From NCBI RefSeq assembly GCF_026157065.1, contig NZ_JANLGQ010000001.1:310001-374000 (forward strand): a stretch of 64,000 nt of DNA. Reading direction: 5' to 3'. Under the pieces are notes generated by a model that was not told the origin of the DNA, ran no database searches, and saw nothing but the letters and a program-made list of their open reading frames with translations. Origin of the DNA: Enterococcus sp. HY326. GTDB taxonomy: Bacteria; Bacillota; Bacilli; Lactobacillales; Enterococcaceae. Of the stretch, positions 54,023 to 62,022 are shown piece after piece; position 1 is the first letter of the stretch; the number at the start of each line of letters is the position of its first letter. A program made the position numbers and the translations under genes.

Positions 54023-54856
54023 TTAAAATAAATCCAGCTGCTTAGGATTTAAACCTTGATAATCCAAACCCAATTCCTTCACCATCATCAAAGCATTGCC
54101 GGCTGCATGACCGCCGGAATTATTATTGAAAATAACCGCCACTTCTCGACTGGCCTTAGCCGTTTGCCGGATTGAGGCTGCTAATTGTTTAATCTCTGCC
54201 CCATTATAATCATACAAGGTGCGTTTTTGCTGCCAATTAGCGCCATTTTCCTGCCAACCGGGAGCATTGCGGCCATGGAAACGAAACATCGTAAAATCTG
54301 AATTGGTTACAAAGTCATCAAAGGGCACGCTACGATTGGCCACCTGCGGCTCATCAATAATGACCAAAGAAAATTGATTTTCCTGCATAAACTTTCGCAT
54401 GGAGTTTAAAACATTTTCTTGATACCAGCTTTCAGAACGAAACTCAATGGCTAATGGCACATTCGGTAAAAGATGTCGCAGCTTTTGCAGATAAGCCACG
54501 TTTTCTGAAGTGCAGTCGAAAAAACTGGGAAACTGACAGAGAAAACAAAAGAGCTGCTTACTGTCAATCAATGGCTTCAATGCTGTCAAATAGGCTTCTG
54601 CCATCGCTTCTTCAGAAGAAAAATACTTATCCTCTCGATTTTGTTTGGTTAAACCGCCATACATCTTGATAATAAACCGAAAACTCGGCGGCACCTGTGT
54701 CAGCCAATTAGCAACCGTCATCTCCTTAGGAATTGCATAATAAGCGGTATCCAATTCCACTAGCGGCAAATGGCCAGCATATTCAAAAAGACTAGCTTTG
54801 GGTTTCCCGGTTAAGTTAATGTGTTCATCAAAACGGGTTAGGCCGATTCTAATCAA
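54023..54856 (-). CDS. DUF72 family protein
   Basis: The 277-residue TIM-barrel-like protein matches DUF72: an N-terminal MIRIGLTRFDEH, then AGHLPLVELDTAYYAIPKE, FRFIIKMYGGLTKQNRED, PLAIEFRSESWYQENV, FRFHGRNAPGW and a VIFNNNSGGHAAGNALMM near the end. The function is unknown. The start is a TTG at 54856 with GAGGAG 9 nt upstream. It is the first gene of a three-gene minus-strand unit with the HAD phosphatase and the MazG-like gene. Confidence 0.9.
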   Translation of the reverse strand: MIRIGLTRFDEHINLTGKPKASLFEYAGHLPLVELDTAYYAIPKEMTVANWLTQVPPSFRFIIKMYGGLTKQNREDKYFSSEEAMAEAYLTALKPLIDSKQLFCFLCQFPSFFDCTSENVAYLQKLRHLLPNVPLAIEFRSESWYQENVLNSMRKFMQENQFSLVIIDEPQVANRSVPFDDFVTNSDFTMFRFHGRNAPGWQENGANWQQKRTLYDYNGAEIKQLAASIRQTAKASREVAVIFNNNSGGHAAGNALMMVKELGLDYQGLNPKQLDLF

Positions 54857-54941
54857 TTTTATCTGCTCCTCTTGTTTTGTTATTCATATAGTATACAATA
54901 AGCAAAGAATGACATGCAAAAAAATCTCCTGAGGTGATGGT

Positions 54942-55904
54942 ATGAAAATTTTAGCGCTGCACACCGGCGGCACAATCGCAATGAAAGAAAATGCAGCAGG
55001 CAAAGTAGCACCTGATGCCGGCAATCCTTTATTAACCTCTGCACCAAACTTACCAACAGGCGTTGACCTAGTCGTAGAAGAAATTTTTAATGTTCCTTCT
55101 CCCCATATTACGCCTGAGCATATGCTTTTATTAAAAAAGCGAATTCAACGGGCCGAAGCTGAAAATTTCAGTGGTGTGGTGATTACCCACGGTACCGATA
55201 CTTTAGAAGAAACGGCTTATTTTTTAGATACAACCATCGGCGGCCTCATGCCGATTGCGATCACGGGAGCCATGCGTTCCAGCAATGAAATCGGCAGTGA
55301 TGGCCTGTATAATTTTGAGTCGGCGATTCGGGTGGCCGCCTGCCCGGAAGCTCAGGGCAAAGGTGTCCTCGTGGTGATGAATGATGAAATTCATACTGCT
55401 CGCTATGTAACCAAAACCCACACCACTAATGTAGCAACTTTTCGTACGCCAACATTAGGACCAATCGGCATCATCACCAAACTCCATATCCGTTTTATGC
55501 AGGAACTAACTAGCAGTGACCGCATTGATATTCAAGCGGTCAACGGGCTGATTCCCATCGTCAAAGGCTACGCCGGGATGCACGGAGATTTAATTGAAGC
55601 CCTCTCAGAATCTGACATCGACGGCTTAGTTATTGAAGGCTTAGGTGCCGGCAATTTACCGCCGCAAACCTTGCCGGCCCTCAAAAAATTACTGGCAAAA
55701 AAAGTGCCCGTCGTGCTCGTCTCCCGTTGCTTTAACGGCATCGTTGAACCGATTTATGACTATCAAGGTGGCGGTCAAGAGCTGCAGCAATTAGGTGTCA
55801 TCTTTTGCAATGGCATCAACAGCCAAAAGGCCCGCTTAAAATTATTGATTGCCATTAATAGTCAGCTAACCGAAGTCGAACGCAAAAGTTTTTTAGAAGA
55901 ATAG
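54942..55904 (+). CDS. ansA: L-asparaginase
   Basis: The 320-residue enzyme has both threonine signatures of the family: LALHTGGTIAMKEN at the start and VVITHGTDTLEETAYFLD near residue 88. ITGAMRSSNEIGSDGLYNFE follows. It hydrolyses asparagine to aspartate and ammonia. No signal peptide is present, so it is a cytoplasmic type. GAGGTGATGGT lies before the ATG. It is transcribed divergently from the DUF72 gene and ends at a strong bidirectional terminator. Confidence 0.95.
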   Translation: MKILALHTGGTIAMKENAAGKVAPDAGNPLLTSAPNLPTGVDLVVEEIFNVPSPHITPEHMLLLKKRIQRAEAENFSGVVITHGTDTLEETAYFLDTTIGGLMPIAITGAMRSSNEIGSDGLYNFESAIRVAACPEAQGKGVLVVMNDEIHTARYVTKTHTTNVATFRTPTLGPIGIITKLHIRFMQELTSSDRIDIQAVNGLIPIVKGYAGMHGDLIEALSESDIDGLVIEGLGAGNLPPQTLPALKKLLAKKVPVVLVSRCFNGIVEPIYDYQGGGQELQQLGVIFCNGINSQKARLKLLIAINSQLTEVERKSFLEE

Positions 55905-55910
55905 CGAATA

Positions 55911-55947
55911 AAAAACCGGCAAAGATTAAAAATCTTTGCCGGTTTTT
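55911..55947. terminator. Bidirectional terminator between asparaginase and thioesterase
   Basis: A perfect 17-bp stem (55911-55927 with 55931-55947) with a 3-nt loop has A and T runs on both sides and lies exactly between two convergent genes. Confidence 0.96.
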
Positions 55948-55953
55948 TTCTAC

Positions 55954-56694
55954 TTACTCCGCCTTCTCCCAAACAAAATTCGCTTCACAGCAAAGCTCTT
56001 CACCCAGTCGGATTTCATGGCGGGTGACGACTTGCTTATCTTTTTCGACAACCTCCACCAAACTATCCACCGTCGCACCATATTCAACCTCTTTATCAAA
56101 TCGAATGTTGACGCTCAACGACCGGTGCTCGACTAAAAATTGGTAGTCCAGTGCGTTAATCATCCAATTGAAATAAATGGAATTGTTGACATGATGATTG
56201 CTGTCAATATCATAAAAACGGACCCGAAACGGTAGCGTCTTTCCTGCCTCCACCTTTTCAATTGCTGGAAATCGGCGAATCGATTTTACTTTTGTGCTCT
56301 CATAAGGGGCAATGACATCATCCGGCACGCTAGTCACTTTGCGGGCTGTCATATCCATTAAGACAAACACCGACTCAATTGCCACCAGTTCATTGCCAGC
56401 CGCATCGTGAAACCAAAAGCTGCGGTAACAGAAAAATTTATTGTATTCTTTGGCCTCCGTAGTAACTTGGCAAACTTCGCCGACTGTCGGCATTCTTGTG
56501 ATAGCAATTTGATAATTGGTAATCACCCAACCTAAGCCTAGCTGATGGATATACTCATTCCCTCGATTAAACAGTGCGCTCTGATCTTCTGAAACCTTCA
56601 CGGCAACACTTAAGAGTGATGGAAAAGTCATCTGCTGATTGACATCACATTCATAAAAGGTTACTTCATGCTCTTTTGTATATTTTTTAGCCAC
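55954..56694 (-). CDS. Acyl-ACP thioesterase
   Basis: The 246-residue double hot-dog protein matches the acyl-ACP thioesterase family found in Lactobacillales. It has HEVTFYECDVNQQMTFPSLL, ITNYQIAITRMPTVGEV, YRSFWFHDAAGNELV, and in the second half RVRFYDIDSNHHVNNSIYFN with the catalytic Asn/His region. It releases fatty acids from acyl carrier protein. The GTG start has AGGAGG 7 nt upstream. Confidence 0.93.
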   Translation of the reverse strand: MAKKYTKEHEVTFYECDVNQQMTFPSLLSVAVKVSEDQSALFNRGNEYIHQLGLGWVITNYQIAITRMPTVGEVCQVTTEAKEYNKFFCYRSFWFHDAAGNELVAIESVFVLMDMTARKVTSVPDDVIAPYESTKVKSIRRFPAIEKVEAGKTLPFRVRFYDIDSNHHVNNSIYFNWMINALDYQFLVEHRSLSVNIRFDKEVEYGATVDSLVEVVEKDKQVVTRHEIRLGEELCCEANFVWEKAE

Positions 56695-56964
56695 AAACCT
56701 GCCTCCTCTTTCCTAATCGCAAATTTTGCGACAAAACTAAAGCTTCAATTCATTTTAGCAAAATCTAGGAAACTATCAAAAGAAAATCTGAAAAAAATTC
56801 TCGCTTTTGCAACTATTTTTGAAAGGATTTCAAAGTTAGTGCTAGTTAAATCCCATTCGGTCGGTTTTTGCCAACTGTAAAATCTTTCTATTTCATTGTT
56901 GAAGCAGATTGTTTCGATAAATATGATTTGTTTGCTATTCTTTTACAAGGAGAGGAGGGAGAAA

Positions 56965-57225
56965 ATGATTTTCTTGCATATTGTATTAGGAATTATTGCC
57001 TTTGCTGCATCTGTTAGCCTTGTCGTTGGTTTCCGTGATGTGATGGATCAGTTAAACGGCTTGCAAAAATTTGGTATTATCGGCTCTTTTATCGGAATTA
57101 TCGGTTCCGCAGTGTTAGGCTTTATGTCTGCTAAAGTGGATATCAGCTTAATTTTCTTAACGTTAGCACTATTAGCTGTCTTCACGATTGTTTTATTTAA
57201 GAAAAAAGCACCAAAACAAGATTAA
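56965..57225 (+). CDS. Small three-helix membrane protein, unknown function
   Basis: The 86-residue protein is nearly all hydrophobic: a helix FLHIVLGIIAFAASVSLVVG, a polar FRDVMDQLNGLQKFG hairpin, two further helices, and a basic end KKKAPKQD. I do not recognise the family. AGGAGAGGAGG lies before the ATG at 56965; the frame is open 23 codons earlier without a good site. It stands alone on the plus strand. Confidence 0.75.
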   Translation: MIFLHIVLGIIAFAASVSLVVGFRDVMDQLNGLQKFGIIGSFIGIIGSAVLGFMSAKVDISLIFLTLALLAVFTIVLFKKKAPKQD

Positions 57226-57955
57226 TTTTTGCACTTATTTTATCGACTGCTAGCAAACAGTTGGCTTACCTAAGAATGCTTTTTTAATTTTTTTACTTTA
57301 TCGGCTTTCAGAGATTGATAAAGTTTCAAAAATTTTAAAACGGCCTTTCTTTATATAGCCGCTGTTGCTAGCGGTCTTTTTGTGTACTCTAGGTTTTAAT
57401 CTAACAACTATTAGCCTTTATTTCCGCAAACTCCCTCCATGCAATTGTTACTTCACAAGGCGAGAATTTTTTTAACAGATGTGTTGGCTGAAAGAATTAA
57501 GGTCACTGCTAAAGCTGAAACAATAGCTCATTCAGAGCACCCAGAAATTTTGACCATCCGCCTATAGGAAATTCAAGAATTGAAAACAACGCTTATAAGC
57601 TTATGCCTACATCTATCTCTTTTATTGCACAAACATACCTAGGTGTTTAGCCAACACGATCGCGGTACTCCTCTCATGATATCGTATGTAGGCTGATATT
57701 GGCAGGAACTATGCCATAGCTCAACCTGAACCAAAAATTTATCAAAATTGACTGGTGACCTATGCCAGTGATTGCTTCCAAATCTCAACACAGGAGATGA
57801 TTAGTTTCATGGATGAATTGGCTGCCCTCATTACTGACCTAAAAAAAGAAAGAGGACTTTATTCTTTCCAAAAAAAACGAGCTAGCTTTTTGGGAGATGG
57901 CCTTCACCGGCGAAACTTGGTTATCATGAAAAAAGCAAACACTAATAAAAAAATT
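57226..57955. other. Gene-poor stretch, possibly decayed coding sequence
   Basis: A weak terminator candidate (57359-57374, then TCTTTTT) follows the small membrane protein. From about 57460 to 57900 the plus strand has stretches that read like protein, such as TDVLAERIKVTAKAETIAH, and a frame with TQEMISFMDELAALITDL. They are broken by stops and shifts. I cannot name the ancestor, so this may be a degraded gene or chance. Confidence 0.35.
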
Positions 57956-57995
57956 GCCCACAAAAAGTTAGTCTTGAATGCTAACTTTTGTGGGC
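57956..57995 (-). terminator. Terminator after the aquaporin gene
   Basis: A stem of about 15 bp with one bulge (57956-57971 with 57980-57994) is followed by a T run of seven on the minus strand. Confidence 0.9.
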
Positions 57996-58016
57996 ACTTC
58001 TCTTTGTTTATTTCTT

Positions 58017-58667
58017 CTATTCTTCACTGCCCATTGCTTTACCAGCAAAAGCTGCCAGTGCACCGCCGACTAATGGAGCCAACAAAAAGACCCAGTAATG
58101 GCTGAGAGCCGTACCGCCGGCGAACAATGCTGGTCCTAAGCTTCTTGCAGGGTTTAAAGAGCCGCCAGTTAAGTTCAGCGCCACAATAATTAAGAAGGCT
58201 AAAACTAAACCAATCGCAATTGGTGCCATTTGCGCATTACCAAATTGTTTGCTAGTGACCATTAAGATAACAAAAATAAATAAGAAGGTAATGATTACTT
58301 CCACTAAGAAAGCCATTCCTGCACTGATTTTTGAAAAATCATTTTGCCCATATTGACCACTGTCTAAACCTAAAGCAGAAATAAAAATAGATAACACACC
58401 AGAAGCAGCAATCGCTCCTAAAGCTTGGGCGACAATATAAATTAGACCATCTTTGACTGACAATCTCTTATTAATCATCATCGCCGTTGAGACTGCCGGA
58501 TTAAAATTCCCACCGGAAACACCGCCTACTGCATAGGCCATAATCGTGATGGCTAAACCAAAGCTCAAGCCAATTGCCAAAGTATCTCCTTGGGCAATCA
58601 CAACTGTGCCGGTTCCTAAAAACACTAGCATAAAGGTTCCTAAAAATTCTGCAAAATACTTTCTCAT
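58017..58667 (-). CDS. aqpZ: Aquaporin (MIP family)
   Basis: The protein (216 residues) has six helices and two NPA boxes: GGNFNPAVSTAMM and GGSLNPARSLGPALFAGG. It starts MRKYFAEFLGTFMLVFLGTG. The second box is followed by an arginine and by small/aromatic residues, more like aquaporin Z than a glycerol facilitator. It would pass water, possibly small neutral solutes. The ATG at 58667 with GAGG upstream is preferred over a GTG at 58676. Confidence 0.92.
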   Translation of the reverse strand: MRKYFAEFLGTFMLVFLGTGTVVIAQGDTLAIGLSFGLAITIMAYAVGGVSGGNFNPAVSTAMMINKRLSVKDGLIYIVAQALGAIAASGVLSIFISALGLDSGQYGQNDFSKISAGMAFLVEVIITFLFIFVILMVTSKQFGNAQMAPIAIGLVLAFLIIVALNLTGGSLNPARSLGPALFAGGTALSHYWVFLLAPLVGGALAAFAGKAMGSEE

Positions 58668-58876
58668 CGCTTCCACACCTCTTCTAAAACTGAAATAATT
58701 GCAGAGTTAATATAACATAAGTTTTAGAAAAAATTAAAGGATAAGTCTTTATTAGAACGTTTTAAAACTACTTTAAAACAGCAATTAAAAGCGAACGTTT
58801 TCTTTTTCTGATTCTTTAAAATAAATGAGTAAATATAACGAAATTATTTTTGGTAAACCAAAAAATATGAAAAGGT

Positions 58877-59326
58877 TTAGCAGGTCAAGACCATTATAAT
58901 TTCTCCATTAACCGGATCAACTTGATGCGTATTCACAAAACCAGCCGCTTCATAAAATTGAAAAATTTTTTTATTTTCCTGATGAACACTTAAGAAAATC
59001 TGAGTTATTATCCAATTTTGTTGTAGATAATCAACTAATTCTTTTAGAAATCTTTTGCCGTAACCCTGATGCTGAAATTTTCGATCAATCATCAAGCGGT
59101 CAAGCCAAATCGACTTCGTTTTTTCATCAAAAGCCCCCACCATCGCAAAGCCGACAATTATTTCGCCATCTTGCAAAGCTAGAGGAAGCCAATTTAGCGA
59201 TTTGTCAAAGACCGCTTCTAATAAAGAGTCTTTATTCGTTTCAATATAATTTTTTTGGTCAGTTGTTACTGATAAATTTGCTACCTCACGCCAATTTTCT
59301 TCGGTAATTTCTTTTAGATATAGGAT
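58877..59326 (-). CDS. GNAT-family N-acetyltransferase (candidate ATC start)
   Basis: The acetyltransferase (about 149 residues) has YLKEITEENWREVANLSV at the start, DRLMIDRKFQHQGYGKRFLKEL (acetyl-CoA motif) and a C-terminal NKKIFQFYEAAGFVNTH. The length and blocks fit single-domain GNATs close to the spermidine/diamine branch, but no substrate is certain. The GTG at 59335 touches the GGAG site and cannot be initiated from it; a codon 8 nt downstream is ATC (59326), which gives the usual family start. This resembles the ATT case at 23432. Confidence 0.8.
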   Translation of the reverse strand: MLYLKEITEENWREVANLSVTTDQKNYIETNKDSLLEAVFDKSLNWLPLALQDGEIIVGFAMVGAFDEKTKSIWLDRLMIDRKFQHQGYGKRFLKELVDYLQQNWIITQIFLSVHQENKKIFQFYEAAGFVNTHQVDPVNGEIIMVLTC

Positions 59327-59335
59327 AAAAAACAC

Positions 59336-59649
59336 TCCAATCTGAATTTATAACGCAGTTTTTCTTTAAAGATAGCATAAACTTGTCTTGGAAATGAAGT
59401 GTTACTTTAGTTACTCGTTCCCTTAGTAGAAAGTTTAGACAGGGTGCAGCGTTTCAAAAAAGGATTTAGAAAGGAAAAATCTTACAAAAAATGCCACTAG
59501 ATAAGAAAACTGATATTAAGATACTTTTCAAATTTTATTTGATAGCTGGCTAATTTGGTATTAATTGTTCAATCACAGTCTGATGAAATGTTTTTTTATT
59601 GTGATATAATAAAATTATCAAATGGATAAATTAAGAAAGGATGATAATT
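59336..59649 (+). promoter_or_regulatory. Upstream region of the small basic protein gene
   Basis: This gap holds an extended -10 (TGATATAAT, 59602-59610) about 40 bp before the small basic protein start. Its -35 is poor. Nothing else is recognised. Confidence 0.5.
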
Positions 59650-59913
59650 ATGAAGACACTAGATGCACTTTCAGACTTTTTTGATGACCGCCGGAAAGCC
59701 AAAAGCCGTAAAATTCGCGAAAAAAATGACAAGTTACGCCAAGCTGGGAAATATTCTATCAAAAAGGGCTGGGGACCAATGGTTAACACCGGAAGTGGTG
59801 GGCTCAATAAGGATCCAACTTCTCGGGTGTTCTTCGTTGCTCAACAGCAAAAAAACATTTCTGAAAACAACGAGCTAAGTGAACGACGATCCGGTCAAGT
59901 GAAACGGAAATAA
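59650..59913 (+). CDS. Small basic protein, unknown function
   Basis: The 87-residue protein is strongly charged: MKTLDALSDFFDDRRKAKSR, then a basic helix KIREKNDKLRQAGKY, a glycine-rich middle GWGPMVNTGSGGLNKDPTSR and a basic tail. I do not recognise the family. AAAGG lies 9 nt before the ATG at 59650; an ATG at 59641 is too close to that site. An extended -10 lies upstream and a hairpin terminator downstream, so it is a plausible monocistronic gene. Confidence 0.65.
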   Translation: MKTLDALSDFFDDRRKAKSRKIREKNDKLRQAGKYSIKKGWGPMVNTGSGGLNKDPTSRVFFVAQQQKNISENNELSERRSGQVKRK

Positions 59914-60318
59914 TCAGGCCCTTGCACTCTAAGCCAAAAATACAAGCTGAACTTTCCAAAGTTCTCTAAAACAACAAAAGAATCAAATATCAAAAAATTT
60001 AGACCTGTCAAGAGCTAACACTGAGCTCTTGACAGGTCTCTTAATTTTCTAAAAAAGTTTGTAACAATTGGAATTTGATTCTGAGACTACTGAGAACACT
60101 CATCTTGCTAATTTACCTAACCCGTTTTTCTAAAAATTCTGTTTGCCCTAGATTTGCTTATGTTGATAGTGCAACAAAGTTTGTTCAAATTTAAAAAAAT
60201 TGCAATAAATAATTTATTAAATTAGCGAGCAAAACTAACTACAACCCCTTCTAATTGCTACTCATTTTTAGAGCATATACTTTGCTTTAAGCTTCTGCAA
60301 CTTTCGTAAGAAAAAAGT
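59914..60318. other. Gene-free stretch between small basic protein and MFS transporter
   Basis: Apart from the terminator at 60001-60039 I see no gene, RNA or repeat in this AT-rich 405-bp stretch. Confidence 0.5.
60001..60039. terminator. Hairpin terminator
   Basis: A perfect 16-bp stem (60001-60016 with 60024-60039) with a 7-nt loop lies downstream of the small basic protein gene. The plus side has only a broken T run; the minus side has TAAATTTTTTG. It closely resembles the hairpin at 61924-61962. Confidence 0.8.
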
Positions 60319-61518
60319 TTACTCAAGAACTTCGAAAAGCTTTCGTTTGGCCAATACGATAAAAGCAACGATTATCAGCAGCAATCCTGAGAGGATAAAA
60401 GCGGAGGTGACGTTAAAAATATCAACTAATCTCCCCATAAAAAGAATTGCTAGAGAAAAAACTGCCGTGTACATAATATTAATTGTTGAGTACACATAGA
60501 TTAATTTATCAGCTTTTGTCTGTTGCTGAATCAAGGTATTTTGCGGTATGCTCTTGATTTGGGAAAAAATACCGACAAAAATCGAAATCAATAAAATAAA
60601 TAAACCATTGTTCCAAGTAATAATACCTAAAGTCACTAGCCCACTCAGAGCCGCACCACAAAAAATTGCCAGAAATTTATTTTTATTAAACCAATCAGAT
60701 TTAGCGATTACAATCCCGCTTCCCATTAAAGAACCAAAAAAGAACGTAGCGTTAATATATCCCCACCAATTGTCAGTTTTTTCCATGAACTCTGTAACAA
60801 ATACCAAAATAATCGAAGAAACCCATACGCTATTTGCGACGGCTTCAAAAATATTGAGCAGCAGTACAGTTCGAAGTAAAGGCTGCTGCATCACATATTG
60901 CCAACCAATAACAAGCTCTTTTCTTAGTGAATGATTAGCCTGTTTTTCGACTGCCGTTTTCGGTAAAAAAAATAGTAGCAGGGTGGCAATCAGGTAAAGT
61001 CCTGTGTCTAGCCATATTAAATTAGTTACAGAAAACCATAATAACAGTGATGTCCCGACCGCCCAGCTGCCGATATTAACCAGTTGAATCATAGTATTAA
61101 CTAAACTGTTGGCTTTAATAAGAAATTGGGCCTGCACATATTTTGGTACTAAAGATAGACTAATTGGATCTGCGCACCCATCTAAAAGTGCGATTAGCAT
61201 CACGAATGCATACAAGATTCCAATATTGGGGCGTGCAGATAGCGATTGAACATAAACCGCTAATAAAATCAGCAGAAAAGTTTTGCTTAGCTGCGTTTTT
61301 TTCAAAATATTCTCCAAAGAAAAACGCTGGGAGATGACAGGTGTCAAAAAACCGCCAATTGTCTTTGAACTAGTCAAAATGACAGGCACAACTGAGGCCG
61401 CCAAAGCCGAATTAGTCCAGGAAAAAATCGAGCTGATAATTGCAACAACATAGATTGTGTCACCGATATTAGCAATTGTCTGCCCAGAGAGCAAAAGTTT
61501 AAAGTTCTTATTATTAAT
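60319..61518 (-). CDS. MFS transporter (candidate ATT start)
   Basis: The transporter of about 399 residues has twelve helices of the MFS_3/macrolide-efflux type: LLLSGQTIANIGDTIYVVAI at the start, DGCADPISLSLVPKYV in the loop after helix 4, and IVLAKRKLFEVLE at the end. The substrate is unknown. The first standard start, a TTG at 61494, cuts the normal family lead. GAGGAGG lies 8 nt before an in-frame ATT at 61518 that gives INNKNFKLLLSGQT, close to the typical (M)NKNF start. I therefore extend to 61518. Confidence 0.82.
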   Translation of the reverse strand: MNNKNFKLLLSGQTIANIGDTIYVVAIISSIFSWTNSALAASVVPVILTSSKTIGGFLTPVISQRFSLENILKKTQLSKTFLLILLAVYVQSLSARPNIGILYAFVMLIALLDGCADPISLSLVPKYVQAQFLIKANSLVNTMIQLVNIGSWAVGTSLLLWFSVTNLIWLDTGLYLIATLLLFFLPKTAVEKQANHSLRKELVIGWQYVMQQPLLRTVLLLNIFEAVANSVWVSSIILVFVTEFMEKTDNWWGYINATFFFGSLMGSGIVIAKSDWFNKNKFLAIFCGAALSGLVTLGIITWNNGLFILLISIFVGIFSQIKSIPQNTLIQQQTKADKLIYVYSTINIMYTAVFSLAILFMGRLVDIFNVTSAFILSGLLLIIVAFIVLAKRKLFEVLE

Positions 61519-62022
61519 AACAGCGTCCTCCTCTATTAAATTGATTCAAGTTATCCGTTAGAGTTTCTCTTTTATAGAAATGCTAATTTTGATAGCTTCT
61601 AAAGGAAACTTTCTCCACGTTTCTCTATTTATTTTTCTGATACTTAAATCTGTCTCGAAATTGTAATTATCATGAAAATATTTTTGAATTTATGCTATTA
61701 ATCATACCATAATTTTCTAATGAATAACTTTTTTTGTAGACTCTCAACACAATATAATAAGGGAAGGGCGCAAGTTCTATCAGAAACACTGAGAAACCGC
61801 AAAGAAAGTAAAAATAGCCCTTCAATTATCTGCAAAAGAGTATTAAAAAAATTCCAATTTAGATTTTACTAAGTTATGAGAATTAATTTCTGCTGCTGAC
61901 ACTTTTGTTATGACACGACAAAATAGACCTGCTAAAACTCTAACTGAGTTTTAGCAGGTCTATCATTTTATAAATTTGGCCCTTTTTTGCCCCTTTTTAT
62001 TTACTAGGGTTCAAAAACCTTA
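61519..62022 (-). other. Leader of the MFS gene and tail of the pepC unit
   Basis: On the minus strand a TATGAT near 61704 gives a long leader of about 180 nt with a TAGAAGCTA/TAGC-AT-TTCTA hairpin near 61575-61601. The pepC terminator lies at 61924-61962. No gene is seen. Confidence 0.4.
61924..61962 (-). terminator. Terminator after pepC
   Basis: A 17-bp stem (61924-61940 with 61946-61962) with a 5-nt loop is followed by TTTTG on the minus strand, about 60 bp after the pepC stop. Confidence 0.88.

Noticed and set aside
57755-58105. Plus-strand frame of 116 codons next to the aquaporin gene
   Set aside because: It runs through the aquaporin terminator hairpin into the antisense of the aquaporin gene, so it is not a normal gene; only its first third might be a remnant.
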